Source: JBGSIC01 sp041751875 (GTDB lineage Bacteria; Bdellovibrionota; FAC87; UBA2466; JACKAF01). From it: a stretch of 64,000 bases of DNA. Of this stretch, positions 7,135 through 15,918 are shown piece after piece. A model generated the notes under the pieces. That model was not told the DNA's origin and searched no databases. It saw nothing but the letters and a program-made list of their open reading frames with translations. Location of the stretch: NCBI GenBank assembly GCA_041751875.1, contig JBGSIC010000018.1:1-64000 (forward strand), in the 5' to 3' direction. The first letter of the stretch is position 1. Each line of letters starts with the position of its first letter. Made by a program: the position numbers and the translations under genes.

Positions 7135-7680
7135 CTAAGCGGCCTTCTTCTCCGCTATTTCGATTCTATGGACAATGCGAGCTCGGGTCATCTCATCCAG
7201 TACAACCGCGTACACCACCCAACAGACAAATCCCGCAACCGCCATGACAAAGGAGTCGGTCATCAAGCGAAACATAAGACCTTCTCCGGCAAGGGGTGCG
7301 ACAACCAAACCCGAAAATAGCCAAAGGAAACATCCGTAAAGAAATGCCTTGGAACGCCGTCCATTGGGAAGCACACGTTTGTGGGCGAGAAAATCATATA
7401 AGAAAGTAAAGATGAAAATGGTGTTCAAGAAATGCCATAAGAGGCCTATCATCCACGGCATACTAAACCGCGTAGGGTGGACGCCCTCGTTTAGAAACAC
7501 TCCGTACTGTGCGGCGAAATCTGGGGCAAGTACTCCAAACGATCGTAGCAGGTAAGACCCTGCAACCATCGCGACCGAGGCAACCAGGCCTGCCAAAATA
7601 AGTTGAACCGCTTTTTGTGAATTGGGGCGGTAGGGAATTTTGTTTTGAACTCCACCATCCGACGGCTTCACATTAATCAT
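7135..7680 (-). CDS. Four-helix integral membrane protein of unknown function
   Basis: This encodes 181 residues. ATG 7680 is preceded by GGAGGATGAC, a good ribosome-binding site at correct spacing; longer starts up to 7812 lack one. Four hydrophobic segments are visible (around LILAGLVASVAMVAGSYLL, IGLLWHFLNTIFIFTFLY, FLYGCFLWLFSGLVVAPL and FVMAVAGFVCWVVYAVVL), followed by a basic tail. I do not recognise the family. It is transcribed away from the DUF4385 gene at 7835, leaving a 154-base divergent promoter region. Confidence 0.7.
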   Translation of the reverse strand: MINVKPSDGGVQNKIPYRPNSQKAVQLILAGLVASVAMVAGSYLLRSFGVLAPDFAAQYGVFLNEGVHPTRFSMPWMIGLLWHFLNTIFIFTFLYDFLAHKRVLPNGRRSKAFLYGCFLWLFSGLVVAPLAGEGLMFRLMTDSFVMAVAGFVCWVVYAVVLDEMTRARIVHRIEIAEKKAA

Positions 7681-7834
7681 GTCATCCTCCATCAAAGGTT
7701 CGTGTAAATGTGTTTTGCATATTGTGTGCCACTTGAACGCCGCCTGGTTTAGTAAAGTGGACAACAAAATAAGAAGAGACACGTCTCCGATTTTAGACAT
7801 TTGACGGCGCATAATCGCACCTTAGATTAAAACT

Positions 7835-8293
7835 ATGGTTCGTTCAAAAACGTTCCGCTACGATCGGAATTACGCAAAACTCAATTTAAGGAAGCACCCC
7901 GAACTCTACCAAGTCGGAAGAGGGGAGCAGGGAGTGCTGTTAGTAGAACCCTACAAGTCCGAAATACTCCCTCACTGGAAATTTCGTACACCAGAGATTG
8001 CGAAGCGTTCTGCGACGGCTATTACCAAACTCTTCCATCTTTACCAACGGAAAAAAGATTTCGTGGGAATGGATATGGCGCGGAAGTTTCTACAAATGGG
8101 ATACACGCGCGCACGCCGGTATGCCAATCACGCTTCAGGCAAAAAGTTTGGGCCACAGGGAAAACCGCTACCGCGCGTTGAGGATAAAGAGAAAGCCCGC
8201 TCAGCTATTATTTTCCATCGCGCGTGGAAAAGGGTAGAAAAGGAACAGGATTACACGAAATATAAGGCCGAGCACAAAGCTCGATACGGGTAG
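7835..8293 (+). CDS. DUF4385 family protein
   Basis: This encodes 152 residues with the conserved DUF4385 signature: NYAKLNLRKHPELYQVGRGE, PYKSEILPHWKF and the block GMDMARKFLQMGYTRARRYA. The function of the family is unknown. The protein is basic and soluble, with no signal peptide. The next gene starts five bases after its stop, so it is cotranscribed with the YkgJ-type protein. Confidence 0.88.
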   Translation: MVRSKTFRYDRNYAKLNLRKHPELYQVGRGEQGVLLVEPYKSEILPHWKFRTPEIAKRSATAITKLFHLYQRKKDFVGMDMARKFLQMGYTRARRYANHASGKKFGPQGKPLPRVEDKEKARSAIIFHRAWKRVEKEQDYTKYKAEHKARYG

Positions 8294-8298
8294 GTAGC

Positions 8299-8712
8299 GT
8301 GGGAAAGAAAAAGCCTGAAGGGTTACGTTTTCAATGTCAGGGGTCCGGCAAATGCTGTGTATCTCGTGGGGGGTACGGCTTTGTTTACTTCTCCCTTAAA
8401 GATCGCAGGCGAATGGCGTTGCACTTAGGTATCTCAACTCGCACGTTTACGCGTCAGTACTGTGCCAAGACCGAAGGATTCTTCCATTTGAAGAGTTTGG
8501 ATGGGCCCTGCGTCTTTCTCGAAGGGAAACAATGCGCGGCTTATGAAGCCCGTCCCACGCAGTGTCGCACCTGGCCCTTTTGGGCCGAGAACATGAAGGC
8601 CAAAGCGTGGGCGAAGGAAGTCGCTGCGTTTTGCCCCGGCGTAGGAAAAGGTCCGGTTGTCTCTCCTGAAGATATTGCACGCCAGATCAAAATGGATTCC
8701 TGGACCCGCTAA
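8299..8712 (+). CDS. YkgJ-family Cys-cluster protein
   Basis: This encodes 137 residues from GTG 8299. The motif CQGSGKCCVSRGGYG followed by CVFLEGKQCAAYEARPTQCRTWPFW is the zinc/iron-binding cysteine cluster of the YkgJ family (CxGxGxCC ... C ... C). The metal and job are not known for most members. It is the second gene after the DUF4385 gene. Confidence 0.88.
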   Translation: MGKKKPEGLRFQCQGSGKCCVSRGGYGFVYFSLKDRRRMALHLGISTRTFTRQYCAKTEGFFHLKSLDGPCVFLEGKQCAAYEARPTQCRTWPFWAENMKAKAWAKEVAAFCPGVGKGPVVSPEDIARQIKMDSWTR

Positions 8713-8807
8713 TCTCTAGTGTCGCGGACTAGATGCAGAGTGTCTTTAATTGTTGAAACATTCTTTAACGGCTGTGTGATTTTCAGCGTGGAAGTTTCGG
8801 TTATGCG

Positions 8808-8822
8808 TGGCACAGCTCTTGC
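8808..8822 (+). promoter_or_regulatory. Sigma54 (RpoN) -24/-12 promoter
   Basis: TGGCAC-AGCTC-TTGC matches the sigma54 consensus at every conserved position, with GG and GC 10 bases apart. A start near 8834 leaves a leader of about 34 bases to the ATG at 8868, which has an AGGAG site. A short palindrome (TGTTGAAACA, 8751-8760) lies upstream, where an activator could bind. Sigma54 promoters need an ATP-dependent enhancer-binding protein. Confidence 0.8.
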
Positions 8823-8867
8823 CTCTCTTGTTGATGTTAAAACCCGTATTTACTAGGAGTAAGCAAA

Positions 8868-9143
8868 ATGAATTCAAATGCGATTAAGAGAAACTTTGTA
8901 AGAGAGGACCATTCTGAAGGGCCTGTTGCTAAGAAAATTGAGGAACAAACAGCAAAGCTGCCTTCCGATACATTTCTGTGGTTGGCACTCGGGTCTATTG
9001 GTCTTTCCGCAACATTTCGTATGCTGGGGAAAAAAGACACCAGCAATTTTGTAGGGCAGTGGGCGCCGACCCTGCTCATCTTGGGAGTCTACAACAAGCT
9101 TGTGAAGGTGGCGGGCTCGGACGGCCAAGATCTAGATCTGTAA
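8868..9143 (+). CDS. Small membrane protein under a sigma54 promoter
   Basis: This encodes 91 residues with AGGAG eight bases before the ATG. The N-terminal 30 residues are polar and charged; two hydrophobic segments follow (FLWLALGSIGLSATF and WAPTLLILGVYNKLV), then an acidic tail. Both ends are probably cytoplasmic. I do not recognise a named family. The promoter suggests induced expression, for example on envelope or nitrogen stress. Confidence 0.8.
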   Translation: MNSNAIKRNFVREDHSEGPVAKKIEEQTAKLPSDTFLWLALGSIGLSATFRMLGKKDTSNFVGQWAPTLLILGVYNKLVKVAGSDGQDLDL

Positions 9144-9261
9144 CCTGAACGCGTTCCCGCTGTTTCTAACGGACGGCGGGGGCGTGCCTTCGGGTGCTTT
9201 GAAAGTGCGCTCTCTGCGATGACGCTTGCCAACCGAGTCATCATTCCCTTTACTGATCCGC

Positions 9262-10014
9262 ATGGATTTTTCCTCCCCTGAAATTTGGCTCAGTCTGCTC
9301 ACGCTTTCCGCGCTGGAAATTGTGCTCGGGATCGACAACATCATTTTTATTTCCATTCTAGCGGGAAAGCTCCCGCAAAGGCAGAGGGCACTGGCCCGTC
9401 GCTTAGGCCTAATGGGCGCTTTTGCGACGAGACTACTGTTTTTGAGTCTGATTGCTTGGATAGTAAAACTCAATGAGCCACTGTTTGAAATCGCAGGCCG
9501 TGCTTTTTCGGGCAAGTCCCTTATTCTCTTGATGGGCGGTTTGTTTTTGCTGTTTAAAGCGACTTGTGAAATCCACCACAAATTAGAAGGACCGGAAGCT
9601 CAGGACGGAAAAGTGGGAGCGGCCATGAGCTTTGGTTCGGTCATTGCCCAGATCATCTTGCTGGACACCGTATTTTCCATTGATTCCGTTATTACTGCGG
9701 TGGGCATGACACCTTACTTAAGTGTCATGGTGGCTGCCAACGTGATTGCGCTATTGGTAATGCTTGTTTCCGTGAACGGGATTGGGGCTTTCGTCGAGAA
9801 GCACCCTTCGGTCAAAGTTCTTGCGCTGAGTTTCCTTCTTATGATCGGCTTTGTCCTGATGGCGGACGGACTTGGTTTCCATATCCCCAAGGGCTATGTG
9901 TACTTTGCGATGGGCTTTAGTGTGATGGTAGAAGCGATCAACATCCAGATCGCCAAAAAAAGCCGGCCGGTGGCACTTCACACGCCGAAGATAAAGCAAA
10001 TGGAAGGAAACTGA
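9262..10014 (+). CDS. TerC-family integral membrane protein
   Basis: This encodes 250 residues. The ATG at 9262 is chosen because family members start just before the first helix (MDFSSPEIWLSLLTLSALE); the frame is open from 9226. The acidic metal-site motifs are present: EIVLGIDNIIF in helix one and DTVFSIDSVITAVGM in the middle. Seven or so helices follow. TerC proteins export or handle Mn2+ or tellurite; Alx and MeeF-type members export manganese. Function by homology: probable metal-ion exporter. Confidence 0.9.
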   Translation: MDFSSPEIWLSLLTLSALEIVLGIDNIIFISILAGKLPQRQRALARRLGLMGAFATRLLFLSLIAWIVKLNEPLFEIAGRAFSGKSLILLMGGLFLLFKATCEIHHKLEGPEAQDGKVGAAMSFGSVIAQIILLDTVFSIDSVITAVGMTPYLSVMVAANVIALLVMLVSVNGIGAFVEKHPSVKVLALSFLLMIGFVLMADGLGFHIPKGYVYFAMGFSVMVEAINIQIAKKSRPVALHTPKIKQMEGN

Positions 10015-10136
10015 AGACTTGCGGAACAAAAAAAAGTGAATCAGAGAGACAACTTCCGTTGAAAACCCAAAGTTGGGGTGTTAACCACAAGTAAATGTAA
10101 AACGTTGCACAAGCAGCGTAGGGGCTTGGGGGTTAC

Positions 10137-11111
10137 TTGACTTGGGTTGAGTCAAAGTACGTCTTCTTTCTATTTCTTATTCTAAGTTCTCCCTCTGCTG
10201 TAAGAGCTATTGACGCGAATCCGGCAGAGTCGATTTGCGCGAACTTTCTGTCGAAAGAAGCGAGCCTCAAGGCGGGCATTTATTACCGAATCTGGGATCC
10301 GCGCTATCTTTTGCTTCGTCAGCGCATTCAAAAGGAAGTCAAAAAACACCTCCCGGAGTTAGAAGAATCCGATAAAGAGGCAATCACCCGCGAAATTTAC
10401 ATTTTTCTAAAAGCCTTTGAAAAACAAAGACCTCACCTTCCGTTGAAGGGGTATGCCCTATGGGCTGTGAATTTTGCCGCTCCCCTTGTGACGGGTGCGG
10501 TCACCTATTTCGTGGTGCCAGAGAATAAACAGGTTATCGTCGCTATTGTGAGTACTTATATCGTGAGTAAATTACTAGACCCCCTGGGGGCGGCCGTCCA
10601 AGAAAAGTGGAACGCGCGACTAAAGAAAATCGCTACCGATCAATTGAGCGCCTTTCAATCGTCTACGAGTTCGGTAAATACGGGGCTTAACGAACTGCAA
10701 GATCGCGCTACGGGGGCGCTCACGGAATGGGAAGACGCGGGCGACGCGAAACTGCGCAACATAGAATTGGTTTTGGAGCTGCGCTTGCGTGAAGCCCGCG
10801 AAGCTTTGAAAAGCGGGGACGCGGACCTTGCTGCCGCTTTTGCGGCCGATGCGGCAGTAGACATGCTAACTCGCTGGACCTATGTGCACGCTGACCATCC
10901 GCTTCTTAGAGATAAACTAAAGCGTTGGTTGAATGGCGCAGACCGCGCGTTTCGCACCCGCTTGAAAGAAGAGATCCTGGGACGCCATCTCATCCAAAGA
11001 AATGGGGTGGTGATGTCGGACATCGAGATGCTTTTGGATATTTGGATGCCGCAAACCAGCACGCCCTTGCTACGCATAGCTCCCGTTTCGGAGGCGCAAG
11101 CAACCCCATAG
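10137..11111 (+). CDS. Exported or membrane-anchored protein of unknown function
   Basis: This encodes 324 residues from TTG 10137; no ATG precedes the signal sequence. The N-terminus (ESKYVFFLFLILSSPSAVRA) is a signal peptide. A hydrophobic segment around 115-130 (LWAVNFAAPLVTGAVTYFVV) is followed by another (VIVAIVSTYIVSKLL), giving a possible hairpin in the membrane. The rest is long charged helix with acidic runs (LRLREAREALKSGDADLAAA). No family is recognised. Such layouts recur in this window (61933, 62805, 50870). Confidence 0.65.
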   Translation: MTWVESKYVFFLFLILSSPSAVRAIDANPAESICANFLSKEASLKAGIYYRIWDPRYLLLRQRIQKEVKKHLPELEESDKEAITREIYIFLKAFEKQRPHLPLKGYALWAVNFAAPLVTGAVTYFVVPENKQVIVAIVSTYIVSKLLDPLGAAVQEKWNARLKKIATDQLSAFQSSTSSVNTGLNELQDRATGALTEWEDAGDAKLRNIELVLELRLREAREALKSGDADLAAAFAADAAVDMLTRWTYVHADHPLLRDKLKRWLNGADRAFRTRLKEEILGRHLIQRNGVVMSDIEMLLDIWMPQTSTPLLRIAPVSEAQATP

Positions 11112-11155
11112 AAGCGGACTCGTCGTTTCGCTCGCAGAGTGATATTCATCTACGA

Positions 11156-11614
11156 ATGAACCCCACCGAAATCGCCAAGGTATTTTACGAAGCCTTCAAG
11201 AGAAAAGATGCCCAGACGATGGGCGAGTTGTATAGCGACGAGGTGAGCTTTTCCGATCCGGTTTTCCCTCGCTTGAAAGGAGAGGAGGCCCGCAAAATGT
11301 GGCGCATGCTTTGTTCGCGATCGGCAGATTTGAAAATTGATTACCAGGTCCTTTTGGGCCGGGGGCAGACCGTACAGGTCGCCTGGACCGCGCACTATAC
11401 TTTCACTCAGACCGGTAGGGCTGTGGTGAACCAAGTGCTGGCCGAGTTAACCGTTGAGGAAGGGAAGATCACAGTGCACCGGGACCGTTTCAGCTTCTGG
11501 GCGTGGAGCCGCCAAGCACTGGGTCCTGCGGGTTGGCTCTTGGGCTGGAGTCCGCTACTCAAAGCCAAGGTAAGATCGCAGGCTAAGCGATCACTACAAA
11601 ACTTCTCCTCTTAA
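11156..11614 (+). CDS. SnoaL/NTF2-like domain protein
   Basis: This encodes 152 residues. ATG 11156 is chosen because the domain begins there (NPTEIAKVFYEAFKRKDAQTM); the frame upstream to 10925 is an overlap with the previous gene. The early helix, the strand with SDPVFP and a VAWTAHYT beta segment fit the SnoaL-like NTF2 fold. It may be an enzyme or a ligand-binding protein. It ends 12 bases before the SMR exporter. Confidence 0.8.
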   Translation: MNPTEIAKVFYEAFKRKDAQTMGELYSDEVSFSDPVFPRLKGEEARKMWRMLCSRSADLKIDYQVLLGRGQTVQVAWTAHYTFTQTGRAVVNQVLAELTVEEGKITVHRDRFSFWAWSRQALGPAGWLLGWSPLLKAKVRSQAKRSLQNFSS

Positions 11615-11626
11615 TCTGAGTAAATT

Positions 11627-11953
11627 ATGTCTCAACCCTGGATTTTGCTCATCGTCGCCGGACTCTTCGAGATTTGTTGGGCGATTGGCCTAAAATATAC
11701 GCAAGGATTTACGCGACTTTTGCCCAGTCTATTCACGGCAGTCACCCTGATCATGAGTATGACGCTCCTATCACGGGCCGCTCGGGACCTTCCCATTGGA
11801 ACCGCTTACGGGGTTTGGGTGGGAATCGGGGCCGCAGGGGCGGCCCTGTTCGGGGTACTTCTCTTTGGCGAAGCGGTTACGCCCGCTCGTCTGTTCTTTT
11901 TAGCACTCTTGATCGTATCGATTGTCGGACTAAAGCTCACGGGCACGACCTAA
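11627..11953 (+). CDS. Small multidrug-resistance family exporter, SugE/Gdx type
   Basis: This encodes 108 residues with four hydrophobic helices. The first has the conserved Glu in GLFEICWAIGLKYT, and the motif TAYGVWVGIGAAGAA is in helix three; this pattern favours the Gdx (SugE) branch over EmrE. Gdx members export guanidinium ions by proton antiport as dual-topology dimers. It is the last gene after the SnoaL protein. No guanidine riboswitch is seen upstream. Confidence 0.9.
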   Translation: MSQPWILLIVAGLFEICWAIGLKYTQGFTRLLPSLFTAVTLIMSMTLLSRAARDLPIGTAYGVWVGIGAAGAALFGVLLFGEAVTPARLFFLALLIVSIVGLKLTGTT

Positions 11954-12027
11954 TGTTTTTCGCCGACACCGAAGAAAGGTCGTGTTATGCGTAAGCCACA
12001 TTGTTCATCCCCATTAAAGAGAGTTTT

Positions 12028-12750
12028 ATGAAGTGGATAAATCTTTTCGTTTTCTTGGGTTCGGTGGCGATTGCTCAGCCGGCAAAGACGCAGCTTCCTA
12101 AAGTGGAGAAGGGCGAAGTCTATTTGCCGCAGACCAACCCCCCTGTATTGATTTACAAGTATGAAAAACAGGTAGAGCAGAAGGGGGGGCAGCAGATTAC
12201 CGAAACACGTTTCTTCCTTCCCGACGGCTCACTGGCAGTGGGAGAAACCTTGCTTCATCAAGATGGCAACCTCGCCCAGTACACCATCGAACGAAAAAAA
12301 GAAGGAATCAAAGACAGTCTGACCGTTCAGGGCAAAAACGCCACCTTCGCCAGTACCGAACCTTCAGGGAAAACTAAGACTGAATCGACTTCATGGGACA
12401 AGTCCCATCTGGTTCTGCCGGAACTTCGGGCATTTGCCTTGGCCAATTGGGATGCTCTTCAGAATGGAAAGAGTGTGGATTTTCGCTTGGCCATTGTGGA
12501 GAAGCGGGACACCTTTGGTTTCTCAATGGAGAAAGATGAAGAGCGGGACGAGAATGGTCGCAAAATCGTGGTACTAGAAGTGGCTCCGACTAGCTTTTTC
12601 GTCTCAATGGCCATTAGTCCCATTTACCTGGATGTAGATGCCCAAACGAAACAGCTGCGGCGCATGCGAGGTTTTAAGTTTCCCAAGCCAGGAACAGGAC
12701 CGAATGAAACTCGAGATATCGAAGCGGATCTGGTTTATTTAACTGAGTGA
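12028..12750 (+). CDS. Exported protein of unknown function
   Basis: This encodes 240 residues. ATG 12028 starts a signal peptide (MKWINLFVFLGSVAIAQ) and has AAAGAGAG before it; a start at 12001 would add a poor leader. The mature part is beta-rich with repeated charged strands. I see no recognised domain. Its stop is six bases before MarC, whose AGGAA site overlaps its end, so the two are probably one operon. Confidence 0.75.
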   Translation: MKWINLFVFLGSVAIAQPAKTQLPKVEKGEVYLPQTNPPVLIYKYEKQVEQKGGQQITETRFFLPDGSLAVGETLLHQDGNLAQYTIERKKEGIKDSLTVQGKNATFASTEPSGKTKTESTSWDKSHLVLPELRAFALANWDALQNGKSVDFRLAIVEKRDTFGFSMEKDEERDENGRKIVVLEVAPTSFFVSMAISPIYLDVDAQTKQLRRMRGFKFPKPGTGPNETRDIEADLVYLTE

Positions 12751-12756
12751 GGAAAT

Positions 12757-13419
12757 ATGGAGATCGTTTTTCAGATTGTGCACCTAGCCTTCGCGAGTTT
12801 CGTGGCCCTCATTCCTCCGGTCAATCCCATCGGGACGGCCTTAATTGTGCAGCCCATTCTGGGGCCGCTTGATCCAGCGACGCGAAAACTAGCGTCGCGT
12901 AAAGTGGCAACGTATTGTTTTCTTATCTGCGTAACGACAGCCATTATCGGAAGCTGGATTTTTCGCATGTTCGGCATTTCTCTTCCTGTCGTGCAAGTCG
13001 CGGGAGGGATTCTCATCTGTCACATGGGGTGGCAACTTTTGTCGGCGAAAAAGTCGGACACGGATGCCGAGAAAGCGCCGCAACCTGACACGCGCAGCCG
13101 CAATATTGAAGATATTTTATTTTATCCGCTGGCGTTCCCGATGACGGCCGGAGCAGGAACCATCGCGGTGCTTTTAACCTTAAGCGCGCACGCCCACGAC
13201 GGAGACTATGAAGCCTATTTCGTAAACCTATCGGCGCTCGTCATTGCTATTGTGATGATGAGTTTTGCCATTTTTGTGAGTTACGCTTCCACACCCACGC
13301 TGGTGAAGAAATTGGGAACCAGAGGCGAAACGATTCTTTCCCAGCTCAGCGCGTTTCTTGTTTTCTGTGTTGGAATTCAGATCATCTCAGAAGGCGTTCT
13401 GAAACTCATGCGAAGTTAA
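12757..13419 (+). CDS. MarC-family membrane protein
   Basis: This encodes 220 residues with six hydrophobic segments. The first helix carries the family hallmark FVALIPPVNPIGTALIV and the centre has FPLAFPMTAGAGTIAVL-like sequence (at PLAFPMTAGAGTIAV). The function is unproven; the old link to multiple antibiotic resistance is doubtful. It is transcribed with the exported protein upstream. It converges on the lipoprotein gene at 13423 with only three bases between stops. Confidence 0.9.
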   Translation: MEIVFQIVHLAFASFVALIPPVNPIGTALIVQPILGPLDPATRKLASRKVATYCFLICVTTAIIGSWIFRMFGISLPVVQVAGGILICHMGWQLLSAKKSDTDAEKAPQPDTRSRNIEDILFYPLAFPMTAGAGTIAVLLTLSAHAHDGDYEAYFVNLSALVIAIVMMSFAIFVSYASTPTLVKKLGTRGETILSQLSAFLVFCVGIQIISEGVLKLMRS

Positions 13420-13422
13420 AAG

Positions 13423-15132
13423 CTAGGGAACGCAAGCCTGTGTCGTGAAGGTATTGATGTAATGATCGCCGCCCGCAGGCCCTAAGTTTTCGTTGTAGTA
13501 CAACGGGGGATTAACCGTGAAGTTGGGCAGATTCACGGTTTGGGTCACTTTATCCACACCATTCAGGCGGAAGGTCGCAGAAATCTGCGCACTGGGAGTA
13601 ACGGAACCGCCCCAGGCATTAATGCCATTCATATCAAACAAGACTGTCCGGTAGTCAGGGTGAGGGAAGAAGCCGGTAATCGGATAGGGTTCGAGGACTA
13701 TCGAAAACAGGCCCCATCGGGTTGCCGGTAAGCCAGCGCCAAAATTGACCACGAGCGAGCCACCTCCCGAAGAGGGCCCCTGAATGTCGTCCCAATCCGA
13801 TTGGGTCGGGTAGGTTGTTGCGAACGCTCCGGTGAGATTTGAAAAATAAAAACGCGAGTCACCCATCGTGATTCTAAACTGTGTGAGAACGGCTCCGGCT
13901 TGCGAGCTCAGATTATCGATTCTGATGGTGGGCTTTTTTCGCATTTGGACGCGTAAGTGCGGGTTACTCGTTTGCGAGTAGGCCTGAACATTCGGGTCGC
14001 CGGGGTTTGCCGCGACGAAAGTAGACTCGGAAATACTGAATTTGAAACAAAGAGGAGGCGGGGGCACAGCCAAGCCCGAGCCGCTCAAGGTAAATGAAAA
14101 AGTTTTGTCCGTAAGTGCTCCGTTCACGCTGGCGCGGTAAGACAGAACGAAGCCTTTGGAAAGTATGCCGACGGCGGTGGGGCTATACCGCATCTGAAAA
14201 GTACACGTGTCATTCGGAACGAGCGAGCCCGCACAATCACTTATGTCGACAAGTGAAAATGGGGCAAGATCGCTGCTCAGCGAGAGAGCAGAAATATTGA
14301 TGTTGCCCGTGTTCTTGAAGGTAAGGGTTCGCGTGATTTGTGTTCCCGAGACGGTGTCGGGGAAAGTGTAAGGCGTTCCTTCTAGCAAAGTGATCGCAGG
14401 TGCATCAGTGACGGGGACGTCAACGGCGACGACTACTAAAGTCACCGAAGGATCCGGCGAAACGCCGACTTTGGGGCAAACCAGGTCAAAGCGACTTGTT
14501 TGGGGAATAGGAATAGCGTTCTTCGTTTTTACGGCAAGAGCATCTACCACCAACGTACCCGTTCCCACCAAGATAAGCGAACAGTAAGAAGGATTGCCCT
14601 CTACCGTCCAGCTCAGATCGATGTGAGAGCCCTTGTAAACAGTGAGAACGGATTGGAAAATACTCTGACTTGTGAGCTTCCCGCTTAGCCCAAGCGAGAC
14701 GGCAGCATTGGCCACTGAAATATCGAGGTTTCGCGAATATTCAACACCGCTGACAGTGCAAGACAGCGTATACGAAGTGTCGCTCGAAAGATTGCCGCTC
14801 TGGTAGGTTTTAGTGGAAAAAGCGTTGGTTACTAGAACCCCGCTGGTTCCTTCCAGTTTGCAGGAGTTCGAATCGGGCGTTGCGCCCGCGTAACTCCAGC
14901 GAAGCTTTATCGCCCCGGGTGCAGGAAGGCTCAAATCAGTTAACTGAAACGCCGTACTTCCGACTGGCGCAATTTCAAAAGTGATCTCGAGTGGGTCGGT
15001 AACGAGGGGCCCTGGCAAAAACGGATCACCATTATCGGAGCCGCCCACGTTCTCAAAAGTGGCACGCTGATTTTGGCAAGCGTTTAGTGTCACAACCAAA
15101 ACCAAGAATAGAATGGAAAGAAAGTGTCGCAT
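13423..15132 (-). CDS. Large lipoprotein with beta-sandwich repeats and an ASPM/Hydin-like domain
   Basis: This encodes 569 residues from ATG 15132. A lipobox (VTLNAC) follows a hydrophobic run. At about 250-350 there is an abnormal-spindle/Hydin-type (choice-of-anchor-D) segment with TLTFKNTGNINI, DTCTFQMRYSPTAVG and a GSG close. The N-terminal third has two Ig-like stretches, each with a pair of Cys. The C-terminus is a further beta-rich module. The protein is probably an outer-membrane surface lipoprotein. Binding partners are unknown. Confidence 0.82.
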   Translation of the reverse strand: MRHFLSILFLVLVVTLNACQNQRATFENVGGSDNGDPFLPGPLVTDPLEITFEIAPVGSTAFQLTDLSLPAPGAIKLRWSYAGATPDSNSCKLEGTSGVLVTNAFSTKTYQSGNLSSDTSYTLSCTVSGVEYSRNLDISVANAAVSLGLSGKLTSQSIFQSVLTVYKGSHIDLSWTVEGNPSYCSLILVGTGTLVVDALAVKTKNAIPIPQTSRFDLVCPKVGVSPDPSVTLVVVAVDVPVTDAPAITLLEGTPYTFPDTVSGTQITRTLTFKNTGNINISALSLSSDLAPFSLVDISDCAGSLVPNDTCTFQMRYSPTAVGILSKGFVLSYRASVNGALTDKTFSFTLSGSGLAVPPPPLCFKFSISESTFVAANPGDPNVQAYSQTSNPHLRVQMRKKPTIRIDNLSSQAGAVLTQFRITMGDSRFYFSNLTGAFATTYPTQSDWDDIQGPSSGGGSLVVNFGAGLPATRWGLFSIVLEPYPITGFFPHPDYRTVLFDMNGINAWGGSVTPSAQISATFRLNGVDKVTQTVNLPNFTVNPPLYYNENLGPAGGDHYINTFTTQACVP

Positions 15133-15424
15133 TAAACCCCAACGTTCTACGAAGCGAAACCACGAAGAAGTGGGCCCTTACCCACGTTTTTTCAAGAATT
15201 CTCCTTTAATAGGTGCAAGTTAGGGGCCATGGGTAGATTTCAGACAGCCCCTAAATGCCTGAGGTGATTAGCCTTTTATTGGGTCTTTTGCATTCAAAAG
15301 CGAGAGAGTGTTAAGAGCTTAGTCAGTGTTTTGAGGTAGACCGTTTTAGTGCATTGAACTTCTTGGAGGAAAGCGACGCTGATCACCTGTTGGTCAGTGT
15401 CAGTGAGATCGCTAGGGATGGCGT

Positions 15425-15892
15425 ATGAAGAAGGTAACCTTTCTTGAAATGACAGAGAGCGATTATGCGCTGTTTTTGCCCGATCAGCAGAAGGCCTACG
15501 CTCAAGAGCGAGCGGTAGCCGATCATCAATCGTTCGATGAGGCTCTCGCCGAAGCACGGCGACGCTATAATGAAATGCTTCCGGAAGGTGCACGCAGTCC
15601 ACTCCACCATTTCTATTCCGCGTTCAACGAAGACAAACAAAATGTGGGGGGAGTGTGGCTGAAAGTAGATCCGAACGACGGGGTGGCGTGGTTGTACTAC
15701 ATTTTGGTGAATGCGTCGTTTCGGGGTCAAGGCTACGGCAAAGCCATGATGGAAGAAATCAAAAAAAGAGCGAAAAGCCTCGGAGGCCGCATTCTGTGGC
15801 TCAACGTCTTTGAGAATAATCGCGTGGCCCAAGAGATGTACGCCTCGGTAGGCATGAAAACAGTGGCAAGAAATTTAAACACCCTGCTGTAG
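15425..15892 (+). CDS. GNAT acetyltransferase
   Basis: This encodes 155 residues. The acetyl-CoA loop FRGQGYGKAMMEEIKKRA and the C-terminal motif LNVFENNRVAQEMYASVGM are typical of GNAT domains. The N-terminal part (EMTESDYALFLPDQQKAYA) forms the substrate side. Substrate unknown. A 292-base gap precedes it, in which I see no gene. GreB follows 26 bases later. Confidence 0.88.
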   Translation: MKKVTFLEMTESDYALFLPDQQKAYAQERAVADHQSFDEALAEARRRYNEMLPEGARSPLHHFYSAFNEDKQNVGGVWLKVDPNDGVAWLYYILVNASFRGQGYGKAMMEEIKKRAKSLGGRILWLNVFENNRVAQEMYASVGMKTVARNLNTLL

Positions 15893-15918
15893 CGGCTATA
15901 TGTGGTAGGAAAAGGGCA

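Noticed and set aside
10015..10136. Possible small gene or terminator after terC
   Set aside because: No ORF with a ribosome-binding site, and no stem with a T-run.
11115..11627. Possible guanidine riboswitch before the SMR exporter
   Set aside because: The exporter is 12 bases after the SnoaL-like gene, so there is no room, and no repeat-hairpin pattern was seen.
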